Assembly: GCA_031555615.1 (NCBI GenBank)
Contig: JAVBUF010000011.1
Location: forward strand, 62,001-126,000
DNA from: UBA935 sp031555615
GTDB taxonomy: Bacteria > Bacillota > Clostridia > Lachnospirales > Lachnospiraceae
Direction: 5' to 3'
DNA length: 64,000 nucleotides
Position numbers and translations under genes: made by a program. Under the pieces are notes generated by a model. That model ran no database searches. It was not told where the DNA came from and saw only the letters and a list, made by a program, of their open reading frames with translations. Below, piece by piece: positions 60,812 through 64,000 of this stretch (within the stretch, counting starts at the first letter, position 1; each line of letters opens with the position of its first letter).

Positions 60812-61750
60812 ATGGTAATAATCAGAATGTCCGGCGGATTGGGAAACCAGATGTTTCAATATGCACTGTATATGAAGCTGCGCGCGCAGGGAAAAACAGT
60901 AAAGTTTGATGATATTAACGAATACAGGCATGATAATGCCCGCCCCATCATGTTATCGGTGTTTGGCATTGATTATCCCCGGGCTTCCTGGGAAGAGATT
61001 ATTGCCATGACAGACGGCTCTCCCAAGTTAACCCATCGGATCAGGCGCAAGCTCTTTGGCCGCAGAAGTTTGGAAGTAAAAGAGCGGGATTGTAACTATG
61101 ATGCCAATTTACTGGAACATGATCCGGCTTACTTAACCGGCTGGTTTCAGTCGGAAAAATATTTTAAAGATATTGAAGCGGAAGTCCGCAAGACTTTTAC
61201 CTTTCCAGAGCGGAGTACCATGCATCTGCCTGCGGATCTGGAGCAGCATATCGGTACTTATCAATATATGATCGAACATACGGAAGCCATCAGTGTCCAT
61301 ATCAGAAGAGGAGATTACCTTCTTGCCGACGAAGTGTACGGCGATATTTGCACGGATGCATATTACGAAACGGCCATTGCTTACATGAAAGCCAGATATC
61401 CCAAAGGGGTTTTCTATGTATTCAGCAATGATTTAAAGTGGGCCAAAAATTGGCTGGAGACCAGATACCGAAAGCCCGGCGAGGAAGAACTGCCGGAGCA
61501 GTTCTGTATCATTGAAGAAACCACCGAACATACCGGATTTCTGGACATGATGCTGATGAGCAAGTGCAGACATCATATCGTGGCCAACAGCAGCTTCAGC
61601 TGGTGGGCAGCCTGGATTAACAGCTTTGAAGAAAAATGTATCATTGCTCCGGAAAAATGGTTTAACAATCAGGAATGTAAGGACATTCATACCCCTAAAA
61701 TGATAAAAGTGTCCAGTGACGGAAGGCTGATCGGAAATAATTATGAATAA
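60812..61750 (+). CDS. Family 11 glycosyltransferase (alpha-1,2-fucosyltransferase-like)
   Basis: A 312-residue GT11 enzyme. IIRMSGGLGNQMFQYALYMKL at the start, VHIRRGDYL near 162-170 (the GDP-fucose-binding motif) and ANSSFSWWAAW near 255 are the three family hallmarks. It transfers fucose from GDP-fucose to a sugar O-2; no GDP-fucose genes are in the window. The start at 60812 is 8 bases after GGAG at 60800-60803; an upstream GTG at 60803 overlaps that site. The stop overlaps the next start by 8 bases. Confidence 0.88.
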   Translation: MVIIRMSGGLGNQMFQYALYMKLRAQGKTVKFDDINEYRHDNARPIMLSVFGIDYPRASWEEIIAMTDGSPKLTHRIRRKLFGRRSLEVKERDCNYDANLLEHDPAYLTGWFQSEKYFKDIEAEVRKTFTFPERSTMHLPADLEQHIGTYQYMIEHTEAISVHIRRGDYLLADEVYGDICTDAYYETAIAYMKARYPKGVFYVFSNDLKWAKNWLETRYRKPGEEELPEQFCIIEETTEHTGFLDMMLMSKCRHHIVANSSFSWWAAWINSFEEKCIIAPEKWFNNQECKDIHTPKMIKVSSDGRLIGNNYE

Positions 61751-62765
61751 GGAAGGCTTAATATCAGTTATCATAGCTGTTTATAATATTAATGAATATA
61801 TAGCCAGATGCGTGGAATCGGTTATGGCTCAGACCTATGGGAATCTGGAGATTATTTTGGTGGATGATGGTTCCACCGACGGTTCGGGACAGATTTGCGA
61901 TGATTATGCCCGGAGAGATCAGCGGATTAAAGTTGTCCATAAGCAAAACGGCGGTCTTTCCGATGCCCGTAATGCCGGGGTGGCAGCTTCCACCGGAGCA
62001 TATATCGGATATGTGGACGGTGATGATTATATTGATCCGGAAATGTATGAAGCACTGATAACAGCCTTAACCGCCCAGCAGGCGCAGGTGGCAGTATGCC
62101 GTTTCCGGCAGATGGGAGAAGGTGCCGAAAACCAGGATACTACCGGCGAAACAGCTGTTTTTTCCCGGGAAGAGGCGCTGGAAATATATATTTGCGGACA
62201 TCCCAGATATCAGATATTTCCCTGTGTGTGGAGCAAACTTTTTGCTCGGGAAGTGGTTCAGGGAATTCAGTTTGCAGTAGGAAAAAGTTCGGAAGATATC
62301 ATGTATACCACGGAAGTTTTCAGCCGGATAGAGCGGTGTGCTTACCTGGATATACCTTACTATAATTATATCGTTGACCGTCAGGGCAGTATTATGAACC
62401 AGAAAATCGGTGAACGGCGGTTTGCCTGCGAAATTCCCATTTGGCGGGAACAGGCGGATTTTTTGAAAGAGCAGGGAATGGAAGAGCTGGCAAAGAAGTC
62501 CAGATATTACTTTTACCGGAAGATGCTTTTTTATTATATTGATTTCCGGGAGGCCGGACAAAAGGAGTTTGCCCGCCGGCTGTCGGCTTTGTTAAGAAGG
62601 GAAAAGGCAGAGATTAAAGCCGTTTATGCCAATGACTGGACAGCTTTTGGCGATCGGGTGAGGATGCGGGTGATGCTGGCATCTCCGGGATTTTATTACC
62701 GGATTGTCAAGCTTTACGATAAATATTTGATTCCTTTGCGGCAGGCAAAGCAGAAAGGACAATAA
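61743..62765 (+). CDS. Family 2 glycosyltransferase
   Basis: A 340-residue GT-A transferase: ISVIIAVYNINEYIARCVES, LVDDGSTDGSGQICDDYA, NGGLSDARNAG, and YVDGDDYIDPEMYE with the DxD motif near 93-96. The C-terminal part is helical. It is coupled to the fucosyltransferase gene by an 8-base overlap. Donor and acceptor unknown. Confidence 0.86.
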   Translation: MNKEGLISVIIAVYNINEYIARCVESVMAQTYGNLEIILVDDGSTDGSGQICDDYARRDQRIKVVHKQNGGLSDARNAGVAASTGAYIGYVDGDDYIDPEMYEALITALTAQQAQVAVCRFRQMGEGAENQDTTGETAVFSREEALEIYICGHPRYQIFPCVWSKLFAREVVQGIQFAVGKSSEDIMYTTEVFSRIERCAYLDIPYYNYIVDRQGSIMNQKIGERRFACEIPIWREQADFLKEQGMEELAKKSRYYFYRKMLFYYIDFREAGQKEFARRLSALLRREKAEIKAVYANDWTAFGDRVRMRVMLASPGFYYRIVKLYDKYLIPLRQAKQKGQ

Positions 62766-62771
62766 GTACCC

Positions 62772-64000
62772 ATGGAAAAAGTGAGTTTGTTCACTAAATT
62801 AAGTTATATTCTGGATAAAAAACAAAAACGGCAATTTATTATTCTGGGCATTATGATTTTTATCGGAGGTGCCCTGGAGACCCTGGGAGTATCAGCCATG
62901 ATTCCGGTGGTAACGGTGATTATGGACCCGGAACAATTAATGGGCTTTATCCGTCAATATGATATTTTGCAAAGCCTCTATGATTTTTTGCATATTCAGA
63001 ACAGTAAACAACTGATTCTGACACTGCTGATGGCTTTAATGGCGATTTATGTGATCAAGAATGTTTACAGTCTGTTTTTGACCTATAGACAGAACACCTT
63101 TATTACCCGAACCCGGAATAAGATGATCAGCCGGGTGATGCGGGAATTCTTGAATCGTCCCTACGAAGCCTATCTGGGAGCGGATATCCCCACGGTATTC
63201 CGCATTACAGACAGTGATATTCCCCAAAGCTTTGCGTTGTTACTGGCCATGCTGCAATTGGCATCGGAGCTGGTGGTATCCATTTTGATTTTTGGGGTCT
63301 TGGTGATGGCCAACTGGAAAATGACGCTATTTATCATTTTGATTTTTGGCGGAATGACTTTGATCATTATTAAGGTATTAAAACCCAGATTGAATAAAAT
63401 CGGAAAAAAGAATCAGGATATTCAGTCCCGGATTGCCAAGTGGCGGATTCAGGCAATCTATGGCTTAAAGGATGTTAAGGTTTTGAACCGGGAAGAGTTT
63501 TTTATCAGGAATTATTATGAAAGCGGCAAGATCGGTGCAAATGTGGCGAGAAATTACGCAGTATTGAATAATGCTCCGCGGCTGTTGATAGAAACCGTAT
63601 TTATTGTGAGTATTCTGGCATTCATTTCAGTGTTTGTGTTAAACGGCGGTGATACCACTTCGCTGGTAAGCACTCTGGCGGCCTTTGGTATCGCAGCGAT
63701 TAGAGTTATGCCCAGCTTTACCAGGATCAATACTTATGTAACGGAAATTTCCTATACTCAGCCCAGTCTGGATTACTTATACCAAAACCTGCAGGAAGGG
63801 ATGAAAACCGACGCCCATATAGCGGCGGAAAAGGAAAGGGCCAAATCGGCCAAACTTTCCCTGCAGGATAAAATAGAGTTAAAAGGTATTACCTTTGCCT
63901 ATCCGGGAACGGATAAAAATATTTTTACAGCTGCCGGTATGGAAGTGCCAAAGGGCAAGTCGGTAGGTATTATCGGAACCTCCGGTGCCGGTAAATCCAC
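62772..64000 (+). CDS. ABC exporter, second PglK-like flippase (3' end outside window)
   Basis: Open from ATG 62772 to the end of the window, 409 residues. Six-helix membrane domain (about 18-320) with ALETLGVSAMIPVVTVIMDP and APRLLIETVFIV, closely parallel to the flippase at 12094 (LETAGITMIVPVV; TPRLLIETVAV). The ATPase domain begins ELKGITFAYPGTDK and the window stops within Walker A (GTSGAGKST). RBS AAAGGA lies about 11 bases upstream. As a second lipid-linked oligosaccharide flippase it suggests two export routes, or a duplication that frames the locus. Confidence 0.82.
   Translation, partial: MEKVSLFTKLSYILDKKQKRQFIILGIMIFIGGALETLGVSAMIPVVTVIMDPEQLMGFIRQYDILQSLYDFLHIQNSKQLILTLLMALMAIYVIKNVYSLFLTYRQNTFITRTRNKMISRVMREFLNRPYEAYLGADIPTVFRITDSDIPQSFALLLAMLQLASELVVSILIFGVLVMANWKMTLFIILIFGGMTLIIIKVLKPRLNKIGKKNQDIQSRIAKWRIQAIYGLKDVKVLNREEFFIRNYYESGKIGANVARNYAVLNNAPRLLIETVFIVSILAFISVFVLNGGDTTSLVSTLAAFGIAAIRVMPSFTRINTYVTEISYTQPSLDYLYQNLQEGMKTDAHIAAEKERAKSAKLSLQDKIELKGITFAYPGTDKNIFTAAGMEVPKGKSVGIIGTSGAGKS

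Overview
The window looks like a chromosomal surface-glycan locus of a Gram-positive anaerobe of the class Clostridia, most likely a Lachnospiraceae-type bacterium. This rests on an agr-type cyclic-peptide quorum-sensing cassette with LytTR regulators, AGGAGG-type ribosome sites, sigma-A-like promoters (TTGATT-17-TATAAT), a membrane-anchored glucosaminidase with a Pro/Thr linker, and a CotH-kinase protein that appears to end in an InlB-type repeat. The species cannot be read from the sequence. Almost all genes are on the + strand and are packed with ATGA-type stop/start overlaps, which implies long, translationally coupled operons.

Region 1 (1-12.0 kb): the end of a LytTR regulator, an unknown protein, then a strong promoter and leader hairpin (1256-1343) in front of a pseudaminic-acid-type nonulosonic acid operon: pseC, a GT2 glycosyltransferase, an ATP-grasp ligase, pseF, a fold-III PLP decarboxylase, pseI, pseG, a sialyltransferase-like transferase and a CotH-family membrane protein. 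pseB is not in the window, and pseH is absent unless the GNAT gene at 20.1 kb fills that role. The ATP-grasp and decarboxylase genes are extra and suggest an unusual tailoring of the nonulosonic acid.

Region 2 (12.1-25.7 kb): a PglK-like ABC flippase, GtrA, an acyltransferase, three large polytopic GT-C-like proteins, WecE-type aminotransferase, a GNAT acetyltransferase, two GtrB-like polyprenyl-phosphate glycosyltransferases (one on the minus strand) and UDP-glucose dehydrogenase.

Region 3 (25.8-29.3 kb): an AT-rich insert with an XRE regulator and an agr locus in the order agrA-agrC-agrD-agrB. agrD is a 51-codon gene. agrB is interrupted by an in-frame TGA between its two catalytic residues. 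The insert ends in a large terminator.

Region 4 (29.3-47.4 kb): a second glycan operon with its own promoter: a PglC-like phosphoglycosyl transferase, an ACC-deaminase-like enzyme, an O-antigen-ligase-like protein, PglF-like dehydratase, PglE-like aminotransferase, an ATP-grasp enzyme, GT4 transferases, UDP-HexNAc 6-dehydrogenase and epimerase, a formyltransferase-like enzyme and a deacetylase. Between the PglE-like gene and the rest (36.6-37.0 kb) sits a compact element that looks like a type I toxin-antitoxin module: two facing promoters, a bidirectional terminator and a 43-residue hydrophobic peptide behind an 8-codon leader ORF.

Region 5 (47.4-52.7 kb): a wall-associated glucosaminidase with a Pro/Thr repeat linker, then an AT-rich minus-strand block holding a membrane protein, an N-terminally truncated LTA-synthase/sulfatase remnant and a small membrane protein.

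Region 6 (52.7-64 kb): a third + strand operon whose -35 lies in a perfect 14-bp palindrome. It contains two GT4-X-AsnB modules, an alpha-1,2-fucosyltransferase-like GT11, a GT2 and a second PglK-like ABC flippase cut by the window end.

Together the genes can supply activated pseudaminic-acid-like, 4-amino-4,6-dideoxy, N-acetylhexosaminuronic (perhaps amidated) and glucuronic sugars, initiate a repeat unit on a polyprenyl lipid, extend it, flip it by an ABC exporter and polymerise or ligate it at the cell surface. No tRNA, rRNA, CRISPR array or complete insertion sequence was seen.
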